From NCBI RefSeq assembly GCF_026898135.2, contig NZ_CP114035.2, positions 3,575,501-3,639,500 of the forward strand: a stretch of DNA of 64,000 nucleotides. The letters run 5' to 3'. Of the stretch, positions 9,478-18,240 are shown one piece after another. Position 1 is the stretch's first letter, and every line of letters starts with the position of its first letter. This DNA comes from Pseudomonas fortuita. GTDB taxonomy: Bacteria > Pseudomonadota > Gammaproteobacteria > Pseudomonadales > Pseudomonadaceae. The position numbers and the translations under genes are program-made. The notes below the pieces were generated by a model, which saw only the letters and a list, made by a program, of their open reading frames with translations, was not told the DNA's origin and ran no database searches.

Positions 9478-10266
9478 ATGCGCTTAGGTTTAGGCCCTGC
9501 AACTGTGCTATCGATTAGCTTGCTCACAGGTTGTGTTAACCCCTACCCCCTCCCCGTCAATGAACCAACAGAGAATGACTCCGTTCTCCAGCCTCAAACC
9601 GGCGTGGGGGGCGGTGGAAAGACTAGGCCTGCACGTACACAGCGAGAAGCAAACCCAGAACGACTAGGTGCACTCGCCGCGGCCTTAAAGAAACCAGAGA
9701 CTCAACACGACTTGAAGCTCAACCTGATGATCTACCGCGATCATTATTTCAAGGTCCATAACGACCTTGTCACCGCGAATAACGCTGCCAAGGACACGGC
9801 CGTGGCTGGTGGGATCATCGGTGTTATCGGAGGTTTAACTAAATCAGCCTCGACCGTTTACACCGGGAGTGCCATTGCGGCCGGCTCTTCCATCTACGGC
9901 CAGCGCTATGATTTTACGATTCAGGCATTGAACTACCGTAAAGCCAGTATCGCCATGGACTGCATGCTGGGTGTTGTCGCTCCCCTCCCAGATGTAACCC
10001 CTCTCTCCAATCCGGGCATAACAACAGCGTCTGAAAATATCGAAGAAGTTCGCCGAAAGCTGTATCAGGCTCAGTCTACTGTGGTTCTGAAGGACCCAGA
10101 CTTGAAACAATTAAAAGAAGCTCTGAGAGCTGAGATGGATGCCAATACAAAATTCGATATATATATAAAAAATGGAGCTGCTGCAAAAGCTGCAAGCGCG
10201 AACCTTGCGCAAGAAGAAGAAACCTTGGTTCTTGCTCGGCTCGATTCGTGCACCAAGCAGTTCTAA
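9478..10266 (+). CDS. Exported lipoprotein of unknown function
   Basis: 262 residues with a lipoprotein signal peptide, LSISLLTGC, so the mature protein should start at Cys19. After it come a Pro/Gly-rich linker (residues 20-60), a helical region, a glycine-rich hydrophobic patch (about 106-135, AVAGGIIGVIGG) that could be a glycine-zipper-like membrane segment, and a helical C-terminus. No family was recognised. It opens the cluster of exported enzymes and is convergent with the GH75-like gene, sharing a hairpin with it. A membrane anchor or adaptor role in that cluster is speculation. Confidence 0.75.
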   Translation: MRLGLGPATVLSISLLTGCVNPYPLPVNEPTENDSVLQPQTGVGGGGKTRPARTQREANPERLGALAAALKKPETQHDLKLNLMIYRDHYFKVHNDLVTANNAAKDTAVAGGIIGVIGGLTKSASTVYTGSAIAAGSSIYGQRYDFTIQALNYRKASIAMDCMLGVVAPLPDVTPLSNPGITTASENIEEVRRKLYQAQSTVVLKDPDLKQLKEALRAEMDANTKFDIYIKNGAAAKAASANLAQEEETLVLARLDSCTKQF

Positions 10267-10277
10267 TTCAACTAAGC

Positions 10278-10319
10278 AGTGCTTGTGATCACTTTTGAAC
10301 GGATTTAATCACAAGCACT
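10278..10319. terminator. Bidirectional terminator-like hairpin
   Basis: Perfect 12-base inverted repeat, AGTGCTTGTGAT and ATCACAAGCACT, with an 18-base loop, lying between the convergent lipoprotein and GH75-like genes. No long T tract follows either arm, so efficiency is uncertain. Confidence 0.5.
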
Positions 10320-10324
10320 TAAAT

Positions 10325-11371
10325 TCACCTTGGAAGGCATGCGAGCATTTTATCAATTGCCTCTTTTGTGTAGCCAGCTTTGTCCGCCGTCGACTTTATC
10401 GACTCAGCAGAAACTGCCTCTGTTATTATTCTACCATCCATTTGAAATTTGGCATCGCCAAGAACCACGAAATCCAACTCTTCTATTATACCTGTGTAGG
10501 CTCGAATATCGCTTGGTGACTTAGCCGTATAACCAGGTCTGCATTTGTCACTAGGACGGTCCGGTCTTGATTGAAACGGTGGCCGCAATCCTAGTTCGCC
10601 AGCCCCACAACGATCTTCTAAAGCGATAGGTCCTGACTTCTGCTCTGAAATTACTCCAGTACGCAACAGCTGGTGGAGCGCTATAGAACCCTCACCGAAT
10701 GCAGGACCTTTGTCCCCGATTATGGCGTACGTGCTTCTGTAACCCGTACCACCTATCCAAACAACCTTTCCAAGCAGATCAGTCCTTGGCGTAACGGCGA
10801 TCGGGAGTGTTTCAGAATCCAAATGCTGAACAACCCCCTCAATAGTATGCCTACTAGATGTTGTAGAAACATAAGATCTGACTTGCTTGCCGGTAACAGT
10901 ATCTAGCATACCGCCCAATTTTGGTTTCCCCTTACCGTTCCCAATTACAAGTCGTCCGTCACCGCATGACACAAGTCCACGGCCTGGTTCCAACGGCTCG
11001 ACCTCCATCGCGAAGACGCAGAACTCGGTGGTGCCAGTTTCGAAGCCTTTCGATTCAGCTTTTCTAAACTCTTTTGAGCACGGTATGTCGCACTCATGGC
11101 GCTTACCATTCCGCCAGGCAGATAGACCATTCGCAATATAGGTGAATCCGTGATCACCAACTGTGTACGAACCAGGACCACCATCTGGGTTTACAGATAA
11201 CCGTGCTCTCACAGCTATTGATCCGTCTTGAAAGAAACGAGCCTTTAAATCGATTTTCTTCTTATCTAATTTTCCTACTATCGCCCCCGGCACTCCACAG
11301 TCGTCTGCAAAGATTGACATTGAAGCACCTAATAGTAACAACACACTAGCTATCTTCGAGTGGACTCTCAT
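10325..11371 (-). CDS. Exported GH75-like (chitosanase-fold) glycoside hydrolase
   Basis: 348 residues with a Sec signal peptide (SKIASVLLLLGASMSIFA). The central part matches the GH75 fungal chitosanase pattern: RSYVSTTS, LPIAVTP, then TYAIIGDKGPAFGEGSIALH, where D220 and E227 sit in the GDxGP...GEGS motif that carries the two acidic catalytic residues of GH75. Eight or more cysteines suggest disulfides in the periplasm or outside. Of two close starts, the ATG at 11371 is better placed from AGGTGA. GH75 cuts beta-1,4-linked glucosamine polymers, so partly de-N-acetylated peptidoglycan or chitosan is a possible substrate. It is divergent from the GH18-like gene, 202 bases away. Confidence 0.68.
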   Translation of the reverse strand: MRVHSKIASVLLLLGASMSIFADDCGVPGAIVGKLDKKKIDLKARFFQDGSIAVRARLSVNPDGGPGSYTVGDHGFTYIANGLSAWRNGKRHECDIPCSKEFRKAESKGFETGTTEFCVFAMEVEPLEPGRGLVSCGDGRLVIGNGKGKPKLGGMLDTVTGKQVRSYVSTTSSRHTIEGVVQHLDSETLPIAVTPRTDLLGKVVWIGGTGYRSTYAIIGDKGPAFGEGSIALHQLLRTGVISEQKSGPIALEDRCGAGELGLRPPFQSRPDRPSDKCRPGYTAKSPSDIRAYTGIIEELDFVVLGDAKFQMDGRIITEAVSAESIKSTADKAGYTKEAIDKMLACLPR

Positions 11372-11573
11372 GTACATTCACCTAGGACGCTTGAACAATG
11401 ATTAATTCGAGGGAACGCTATAGCTCTCAGTGCAGACGCATTCCGGCCCCGCGTCAAGGAGGATCAAATTTAATTCCATAATAAGGCATATCGCGAATTT
11501 GCCTCCGAGCTCATTGGACGGCGCACAGAGGCTAATCTAAGCTGATCCAACCAATCAGCCCGGTGGACCCAAC

Positions 11574-12491
11574 ATGAATAAAGCGCTGTTCCTGCTGATA
11601 ATGCTCTCAATGGGTGTGTCAGCAGCTGATATCGAGGATGTGCTCAAGGGGCGTGGCGTGTGGTGGAAAAGCCCTGCAAATTACTCAGACGCGTTGATCC
11701 AAAAGCTCGAAGACATTGGTGTCCGCCGTGTCCACATCATGCTGACGAAGGACCCTGCAGAAGCAACTAAATGTCCGCCCCATATCCCTGCCTCCAAAGC
11801 CGAGAGACCAATACCTCTTGCCACGTTGGACCAAGTAGAGAAGCTGGTGAAAGCTCTTCGAGCTAAGCAGATGCATGTCATAGCGACTGTGTACTTGCCA
11901 CCAACGAAGGTCGCCATTGATGACCTTCTCGATTCAAGCTCAGACCTAGTGCCCGCCTTGGTTACCGGTGGCATCGATGCAGTTGAGCTTGATCTTGAGG
12001 GCAAGTGGAGGCGTAACGCAGTTTGCGGCTACAAAACCCATGCCGAGGCATTTCAAGACCTGAAGGATAGGGTGAAGGCTCTGAAGCCAGGTGTATCAGT
12101 GGGCATTACAACCCATGGGGGCCACATTGGAGCTAAAGAGATTCCGCTGTCGGCGGCCGACTTTGTCTCTATGCAGGCCTACAGCAAGTGCCAAGAAGAC
12201 TGCAAACCTTTCGATGACAGCAGGACAGGCCCGGGTAACAGGCAGCATTACATAGCAGGAATAATGAAGGGTATCAGAGGCCCCATTTTGCTCGGTCTTG
12301 CAGCCTACGGACAGCAATGGAGTAGATACACTTGGGACGAGGCGATGGGGAAAGCCCTATCTGCTACCGAGGAAATAATGGCCAATGATCCACGTGTGAT
12401 AGGGTATTCCTACTGGTCATCAACATCTTTTGACGGATCCGGGACCGAGAACAAACCGTACCAGTTTCTGCTGAAACACCAACCGAAGTAG
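11574..12491 (+). CDS. Exported GH18-like TIM-barrel glycoside hydrolase
   Basis: 305 residues with a Sec signal peptide ending near SAADIEDV. The GH18 catalytic motif DxxDxDxE is seen as D135-A-V-E138-L-D140-L-E142, with Glu replacing the second Asp; E142 would be the proton donor. Further family-like segments are a Met/Tyr motif (SMQAYS, 199-204) and a late Trp motif (GYSYWSSTSF, 277-286). GH18 members act on chitin, on peptidoglycan by N-acetylglucosaminidase action, or only bind sugar. With the neighbouring lysozyme and peptidases, peptidoglycan is the favoured target. It may also be a GH18-related barrel outside the classic family. Confidence 0.65.
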   Translation: MNKALFLLIMLSMGVSAADIEDVLKGRGVWWKSPANYSDALIQKLEDIGVRRVHIMLTKDPAEATKCPPHIPASKAERPIPLATLDQVEKLVKALRAKQMHVIATVYLPPTKVAIDDLLDSSSDLVPALVTGGIDAVELDLEGKWRRNAVCGYKTHAEAFQDLKDRVKALKPGVSVGITTHGGHIGAKEIPLSAADFVSMQAYSKCQEDCKPFDDSRTGPGNRQHYIAGIMKGIRGPILLGLAAYGQQWSRYTWDEAMGKALSATEEIMANDPRVIGYSYWSSTSFDGSGTENKPYQFLLKHQPK

Positions 12492-13250
12492 ATCAGGCGC
12501 CGGCGCTCTCTACTACCGGACCTGACGGGCGCACGCGGTCGAGTGGTGGCCGAGCTGCCTCACGGCTTTCAAACGCCTACTAAAGGATATTCTGCGGCTG
12601 GAGGCATATATTCGCCGACACCATCCCCCGACTTCGCACGGACTCGAGAGCATTGACTTTTAGGCTGTACAGCGATGCGCAGTTTCACCGCTGAAGGCAG
12701 CATTGACCCGGAGCATGCAAGGAGCCGGTGCCGGCACATTGCCTTGCGCAGCAGCAAAATGATGAACAACTCCTTCTACCAGGATTTGACGGGTAAGCCA
12801 AGGCTGTTTATTAATACAGTATTTCCGAAGAATTGCATCGTGATCATCAACACCCTTCGCCAAATCTCACAATCTGAGCTCCCAGGGCTACTCTGTGTCC
12901 TATCGGGTAGAGCATCCGCCGGCTTCCCAAGCCAAGCAGCTGATCTTTACGAGCCACCAATTCTTGTGGAACCGCGTGAGCCGCACGTATGGCGGACCGA
13001 AGCTGAAGGCGACAGTATGTCCCCTGCCGGGATACTCACTGAGTGCCACAAGTAGCGAGAATAGGTTAGCGAGCTACTATTACTAACTGTGACCAGTTTG
13101 ATCCGTACTCCCCCATCGAGAATGCTTAGCTAGGGTTGTTCCGTTCTTGGGTGTTATTTCAACTTGAAGTAATTGTGCTGACTTTGCCGACACTAGAGCC
13201 CGCCCCACTTGGGACAGGGCGTACACAGCAACATACTTGAGGGCACTCCC
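12492..13250. other. Intergenic region without a supported gene
   Basis: About 760 bases between the GH18-like and cysteine-peptidase genes. Short open frames exist on both strands (for example 12675-13055 plus) but lack a ribosome site, codon bias or a recognised family. It may hold a decayed gene. The start region of the next gene has GAGGG eight bases before ATG 13251. Confidence 0.45.
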
Positions 13251-14033
13251 ATGTCTCTATCACGACGCGACATCTTGGTAGCTACCTGCCTCGCTGCAGT
13301 CGTACCACGATTCGTATTGGCAGACGGGCCGAACTGGAGTGCCCTCGCGCAGGAAGACGATGAAGCACCACTCATTCCATCAAGTTTGGAAGCCTTCAAG
13401 GATCAGCCGTCCCTCAACCAAGGCGTGCTCACAGACTACACACCGATGGGCACCCAGGCGGCAACGAGCGCGGAAGAGAGACTTGCCCGTGAGGTGCTTA
13501 AGGCGGTGCCCATGAATTGTACTCCAATTGAGATCGCTCTGTACTTCCACGACGTGGGTCAAGGCAAGTACGGAGAGGACCGCAAACCCTACATCACTGC
13601 TTGGCCGGTACGATGGAACCCAGTGATCGTCGAGTTTTTCAAGGCCACAAGGCTTCAGCCCAGTGGAGACACGACAGCATGGTGCGCGGCGTTCATGAAC
13701 TACTGCCTCATGATGGCCTCGACTGGCAAAACGCTTCCGCCAGATGCAAGCCCCCGGACCAAGAGTGCTGCTGCGCTTTCATTCAGAGACTGGGGAAAGG
13801 AGACAAAATCACCTAACCCGGGTGACATTGTTGTTTTCAAAAACATGAGGTCACAAGGTAAGGGGCACGTCGGTTTTTTTCTGGCTGATCAAGGTGACAA
13901 GGTGTTAGTGCTTGGCGGTAATCAGTTTGAGGGGACGCCAACCAGGCATACGATAAACCGGAAGTCGCTCCTCAAGGATGGTCCAGTGCTAAAGCTCCAC
14001 TCCTATCGAACAGAGCCTCAATTGCATGTTTAG
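13251..14033 (+). CDS. Tat-exported NlpC/P60-CHAP-like cysteine peptidase (TIGR02594-like)
   Basis: 260 residues. The N-terminus is a twin-arginine signal (SRRDILVATCLAAVV, ending FVLADG). The C-terminal half has the cysteine peptidase pattern of TIGR02594/CHAP proteins: C145 in TTAWCAAFMNYC, H206 in GKGHVGFF, and N224 in VLGGNQFEG. Such enzymes are amidases or endopeptidases that cut peptide bonds in peptidoglycan. The ATG at 13251, with GAGGG upstream, gives the Tat start. The 3' end overlaps the trypsin-like gene by eight bases, so the two products are probably made together; the protease could activate or remove this enzyme. Confidence 0.75.
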   Translation: MSLSRRDILVATCLAAVVPRFVLADGPNWSALAQEDDEAPLIPSSLEAFKDQPSLNQGVLTDYTPMGTQAATSAEERLAREVLKAVPMNCTPIEIALYFHDVGQGKYGEDRKPYITAWPVRWNPVIVEFFKATRLQPSGDTTAWCAAFMNYCLMMASTGKTLPPDASPRTKSAAALSFRDWGKETKSPNPGDIVVFKNMRSQGKGHVGFFLADQGDKVLVLGGNQFEGTPTRHTINRKSLLKDGPVLKLHSYRTEPQLHV

Positions 14034-15390
14034 GGGGCTAATTTCCTTCGCTGCAGCGCTCACAGCAATGCCGGCGCTAGGCGAGCCATACTTTGAAGCT
14101 GGGCCTGCCGTTATACAGCTCCATGTCTACGGCACACTCAAGCGGCCTCTTCCCAACGAACAATCAGTGGACTTCCATGAGCGCGGTACCGGCTTCGTTG
14201 CTTCTCCGGATGGGTTGGTGCTCTCAGCCGGCCACAATATCCCAGATAAATCTCTGTTCGATGAAGATGGCTTCTTCATTGAAGGGTATTTTCCCGCTAA
14301 GGATCAGGATGCACTGAGCGCAGTCGATCCGCCGGTTGAGTTGGAGGTGATCACTGCCACTCAATCACCCTACGATGTGTCATTACTACGCATCAAGAAC
14401 TCAGACACAGTGAGACCCTTTTTGCGTTTATGCGATAACTACAAACGAGCCGGAAATTTCGACTTCGTGGTATTGGGCTACCAGGGTGGAGACCGAATAC
14501 TAACGAGTAATTACGGACCAGTTATGGCTGGCGCTGGGGCGACATCGAGTATTCTGGTGCAAATACCGTTAAACAAAGGAAATAGTGGTGGTCCAATCTT
14601 CAACGAGCTAGGAATGGTATTTGGTATTGCAATTGGTGAAAAAACTGTTGGCTCAGAGCGCATGCAATCAACCTCCATAGCTGTTCCAATGTCAAAAGTT
14701 ATGCAGACGCTTGGTGATGCCTCAAAACCACTCGCGGGGGTTAGTTACGACCCTGACTGTGGTAAACAGTTGAAGCCACAGTTCACAGCCCTCATTGAAT
14801 CACCGATCAAGGTGGGCCGGGAGCCACGCCCAGTAGCAGCTGAGGTGATAACCACTGAAACAATCGATTACTCGAAAGTTGTGAAGGAAATACCGCCACC
14901 GACAGGTTACAAGGTCGTGGCCTACAAATCGATTAAAGTCGATCAACCAGGGGTTAAAACAGAAATATTCGTTCCAAAGGATGGCTCTAAAATATTTGTG
15001 AAAGGGACTAGCAAAGAACCCAAATTGCCAACATCAGTAAACGCAAATATCGAAGTATTGCTGGAGCCGACATCACCAAAAAACGCAGCCCCCAGCTTTC
15101 GAGTACAAACCTTCCCTTACTCAAAAACCCTTGATACGCATAACATAGAGATTACATCAAAGGACTTCAAAGACACCATTCCTGCGCCGGAAGGGTTTGT
15201 CTTCAAGGAATTCCTGAAAATAGATTACGTAAGCCTCAACCACTCTCCTAGCAAAGGAGCCAATGTTCAAATAAGCCCAGATGGAAAAGCCCTGCTAGTA
15301 AGCTACAGCCTCCAAAGTGGGCCCATCTATGATCAATGGCGCGGCTGGATAGATGCTTTCATTACTGCAAAGCTGGAACCGAAACCATAA
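14026..15390 (+). CDS. Exported trypsin-like serine protease with C-terminal extension
   Basis: 454 residues. A short signal peptide (LISFAAALTAMPALG) precedes a chymotrypsin-fold domain with the full triad: H70 in LSAGHNI, D117 in SPYDVSLLRI and S187 in NKGNSGGPIF. The style resembles HtrA/DegP catalytic domains, but no PDZ domain was seen. The last 240 residues contain two related-looking segments (around EIPPPTGYKVVAYKSIKV and TIPAPEGFVFKEFLKIDY), perhaps a duplicated small beta domain. Its start lies inside the cysteine-peptidase gene. It converges on the CHAT gene. Trypsin-CHAT pairs are known from bacterial conflict systems, but usually in the cytoplasm; here both are exported. Confidence 0.82.
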   Translation: MFRGLISFAAALTAMPALGEPYFEAGPAVIQLHVYGTLKRPLPNEQSVDFHERGTGFVASPDGLVLSAGHNIPDKSLFDEDGFFIEGYFPAKDQDALSAVDPPVELEVITATQSPYDVSLLRIKNSDTVRPFLRLCDNYKRAGNFDFVVLGYQGGDRILTSNYGPVMAGAGATSSILVQIPLNKGNSGGPIFNELGMVFGIAIGEKTVGSERMQSTSIAVPMSKVMQTLGDASKPLAGVSYDPDCGKQLKPQFTALIESPIKVGREPRPVAAEVITTETIDYSKVVKEIPPPTGYKVVAYKSIKVDQPGVKTEIFVPKDGSKIFVKGTSKEPKLPTSVNANIEVLLEPTSPKNAAPSFRVQTFPYSKTLDTHNIEITSKDFKDTIPAPEGFVFKEFLKIDYVSLNHSPSKGANVQISPDGKALLVSYSLQSGPIYDQWRGWIDAFITAKLEPKP

Positions 15391-15591
15391 CAGAGGTTCG
15401 AGGCGATCGATGTGCTGCCGGCAGGTCAGGTCTCCGGCTCCGTTACTTCGATAATGGGGTCGATGAACTCCTCCTGCATGGTGTAATAGAGAGTGCGATC
15501 GTCCTCCCCCGAGTTGGGGTAGCTGGAGAGCTGGGAATTTAGAGTTGGATGCGATAGTCCGAACAACTCTTAATTCCCGGGCCGAGTCTTT

Positions 15592-18225
15592 CTATAGCTT
15601 GGAACGCCCTCCGACCAACACGAAAGGGGCCCAATCGCCTGGTAAGTCGGCAACCAGCGCCTGGCTGCGCCGAGCCTCGCAAAGCGCCATCCTCATGGCC
15701 TCCGCAGCGTTGCGGTCTGCTTGGCCTCCCCGCTCACACTCTTTGATCGTGGGATCTCCCATCATTAGCGCAACTATCCTTGGCGTAACGAAAGCGGCCA
15801 CATCATCACGTACTGTCCACTGAGACAGTAATACAGACTCTGCGCCGGCTCGAAAGAACGCAGTGGCGAAGCCGGCCAAGGCATCACCTGCAGCATCACC
15901 ACTCGAGCCAGTGTTACACGCTGAAAGAATGGCAAGCCTCGCTTTCAGCTGCAGCTGCATGATTTCGCTCAACGTAAGGAAGCTGTCTGAATGAGTCGGT
16001 CCTTTAAGTCTTGGCCTGGACAGCACGAGGGCAGACTTCTTGAGCCCAAAATCCCCTCGCATGAGCCCATGGGTGGCGAATACCAAAACCTCCGCTTGGT
16101 TCATGGACCGTTTGGTTCTGGATGCGGCGCGTAGCCCAGTTTCTGTGGCGCTCTCCCATAAGAGAACACGGGATGCTTTGTTTGACGCGACGCCTTTGAG
16201 CTTGGACATGGCCAGCAGCTCGCACCGGGTTCCTGGCAATGGCGCTAGCGCCCGCATCGGATCGCCAAAAGACTCGCCGCGGTCACGTCGGCTACGGGGA
16301 GTGAACTGCGTGCAATCGACTTTACGCCCTGTAGCGAGATTGTCACCCAAGGTCGGATCGCCCACTCCAAACAGGCGGATTTTGTCGAGGGCCTGCTCAC
16401 TTACATCCGCCTCTAAGTAGCTGTTGACCGATGGATAGATCTGGATGGCCTTCTCTAAGCCCAACCACTTAGTTGATGCCGCCGCGACAGGTCCGCGCCC
16501 TGCCCTCGGCCGTTCAAAAGGTAGCGCGCCGAACGGTACCGAGGCTAACTCCCCTTGAGGCACAATGATCAACTCTTCCGCCTTCGAAGCCATGCCTCGA
16601 ATTGTCGAATCGGCGAATATCTCGTCGAACACTCGATAAGCTATTGAAGCCTCAAAGTCCTCCTCTTGTAACGGGCAGTCCTCGACTGAATCAAGGTTGT
16701 ACTCGGCGATGTATGCGTCTTTGAGACGGCGGTACGCAGCCCCCATTCGTGAGTTAGCAGGGAACGTGCAACACATCTTCACGTCCAGGGAGCAACGAAG
16801 GGTCTCGATGTCTGTACGTAACGTCTCGCGGTCAGTGCCGAGGGCGGCCCACACAGTTCCCTGCGTATCTTGCGCCCAAATGCGCCCGGCACCTGTACCT
16901 GCACCAGGGCTGATCATGAGAAAGAGCTGCCCAGGTTTCAGCTGAAACTCTGACAGTTGGGCGCTATTTGGCGTGTCCCGGTCGAACTGCTCCCAAAACG
17001 CCTTGTGCTCAGCCTTTGTGAAAACGGCAGGGTCACGCGGGTGCACTCTCCCTTCTGAGTGTCGGTGAACGGCAAGCGCCGCAATCGACGATTGATAGTC
17101 CTGTGCTACAACAAACGCTTCATCACGGACAGAGTCAGACATTTCACCTGACCTGAATAGCGAGCGCAGTCGTACCGCTTCAAGTGCCTGGTACGCCCTC
17201 ATTCGCGGGCTGGATGTCGGCGACGTTGGCGATCGGATGTCGCCCTCACTGTATGCAGGACTGATTTGCCCAGCTGCGAACAGGGCAAACTGTGCCATCT
17301 GATCCAGCCGCTTGGGCTCGAAATTTGCCCGTTCCAAAAATTCAAAGTACGCGCTGAAAACAAGGGCTGGGCGATACGTGTACCCCAACCCTTCCAATAC
17401 GCTGGCCTGCGCAATCGCGGTCTGCAGGATCGCGTGCGCCAGCTCCTTCTCGCCGGTCGCTTCTTTATATTGGGCCACCCGGACAAGGCAGTCCACGAAT
17501 GGTCCAGCACGCGGGTACGAGTCTAGGTACTCTTCCTCCAAATACGCTGAGAACGCTTCAGAGTAATAACCTGCCTGCGCATTAGGTTCGCCCAGCGCAT
17601 CAAGCTCAGTAATCACGTCTCCTACGGGCCCAGGTACTTTGATTGGTTGCGGGGCAACCGGGTCCCATAAGGTGCCACTGACACGGGGCCGATCCATGAA
17701 GAAGGTTTGTTCGTGTCCAGCCGCGGCGTACAACTTCAAAGACTCGAGATATCCCGCCGCAGCTGCACTGGTATCACCGGTCTGCTCGTCAGCATAAGCC
17801 CGCTCGCAGATGACCCGAGCCCGCGTAACTCTGGGCAGGGACGCCGGATCTTGTAGTGCCAACGTAAAGGCCTCTGTAGCTCCTTGATAGTCGCCTTGAT
17901 CCAATAGGATAGTGCCCCGTGCAGCTACTACTGCCGGTCTGCTCCCCAATGGCGCCAGAAGGCGCAGTGCCTCGGCATGTCGATCTAGCAGAGTGAGCGC
18001 GGGAGCCAACAGGATTGCCGCGGGCACCGCATCCGGAGCGCGGCGATGACTCATCTGGTACTGGAGTGCGATCCGCGCCCCCTCGGCCGCAAGTTCCCAT
18101 TCGCCCGTGTGTACTAGCTGGGCGACACTTCGCGCTTGGTCTGTAGATTTTGCCGCTATCGCGGATTCAGCCAGCAACACTACGAAGACAGTAAGCAACC
18201 CCGCTGTGAGCCGATAGTGCCACAT
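15592..18225 (-). CDS. Exported TPR-CHAT (caspase-like) protease
   Basis: 877 residues. A signal peptide (LTAGLLTVFVVLLAESAIAA) is followed by helical TPR-like repeats over roughly residues 30-330, including ALTLLDRHAEALRLLAPLG. A middle region leads to a C-terminal CHAT domain with the caspase-type dyad H719 in VFATHGLM and C770 in ILSACNTGSSG, then GFATAFFRAGAESVLLSQW, a CHAT hallmark. CHAT proteases act in bacterial regulated-death and defence systems. The export signal is unusual and places it in the periplasm or envelope. It begins 15 bases after the lysozyme-like gene and so is the second gene of a two-gene unit. Its substrate may be a neighbouring enzyme; that is inference. Confidence 0.85.
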   Translation of the reverse strand: MWHYRLTAGLLTVFVVLLAESAIAAKSTDQARSVAQLVHTGEWELAAEGARIALQYQMSHRRAPDAVPAAILLAPALTLLDRHAEALRLLAPLGSRPAVVAARGTILLDQGDYQGATEAFTLALQDPASLPRVTRARVICERAYADEQTGDTSAAAAGYLESLKLYAAAGHEQTFFMDRPRVSGTLWDPVAPQPIKVPGPVGDVITELDALGEPNAQAGYYSEAFSAYLEEEYLDSYPRAGPFVDCLVRVAQYKEATGEKELAHAILQTAIAQASVLEGLGYTYRPALVFSAYFEFLERANFEPKRLDQMAQFALFAAGQISPAYSEGDIRSPTSPTSSPRMRAYQALEAVRLRSLFRSGEMSDSVRDEAFVVAQDYQSSIAALAVHRHSEGRVHPRDPAVFTKAEHKAFWEQFDRDTPNSAQLSEFQLKPGQLFLMISPGAGTGAGRIWAQDTQGTVWAALGTDRETLRTDIETLRCSLDVKMCCTFPANSRMGAAYRRLKDAYIAEYNLDSVEDCPLQEEDFEASIAYRVFDEIFADSTIRGMASKAEELIIVPQGELASVPFGALPFERPRAGRGPVAAASTKWLGLEKAIQIYPSVNSYLEADVSEQALDKIRLFGVGDPTLGDNLATGRKVDCTQFTPRSRRDRGESFGDPMRALAPLPGTRCELLAMSKLKGVASNKASRVLLWESATETGLRAASRTKRSMNQAEVLVFATHGLMRGDFGLKKSALVLSRPRLKGPTHSDSFLTLSEIMQLQLKARLAILSACNTGSSGDAAGDALAGFATAFFRAGAESVLLSQWTVRDDVAAFVTPRIVALMMGDPTIKECERGGQADRNAAEAMRMALCEARRSQALVADLPGDWAPFVLVGGRSKL

Positions 18226-18240
18226 GATTGAGCTCCCAGG

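Noticed and set aside
12675..13055. Open frame of 126 codons between GH18-like and cysteine-peptidase genes
   Set aside because: No ribosome site, no family resemblance, and composition like the non-coding surroundings.
15592..18225. CHAT protein as a Craspase-type Cas7-11 partner (TPR-CHAT/Csx29)
   Set aside because: No CRISPR array or cas genes are present and the protein has an export signal.
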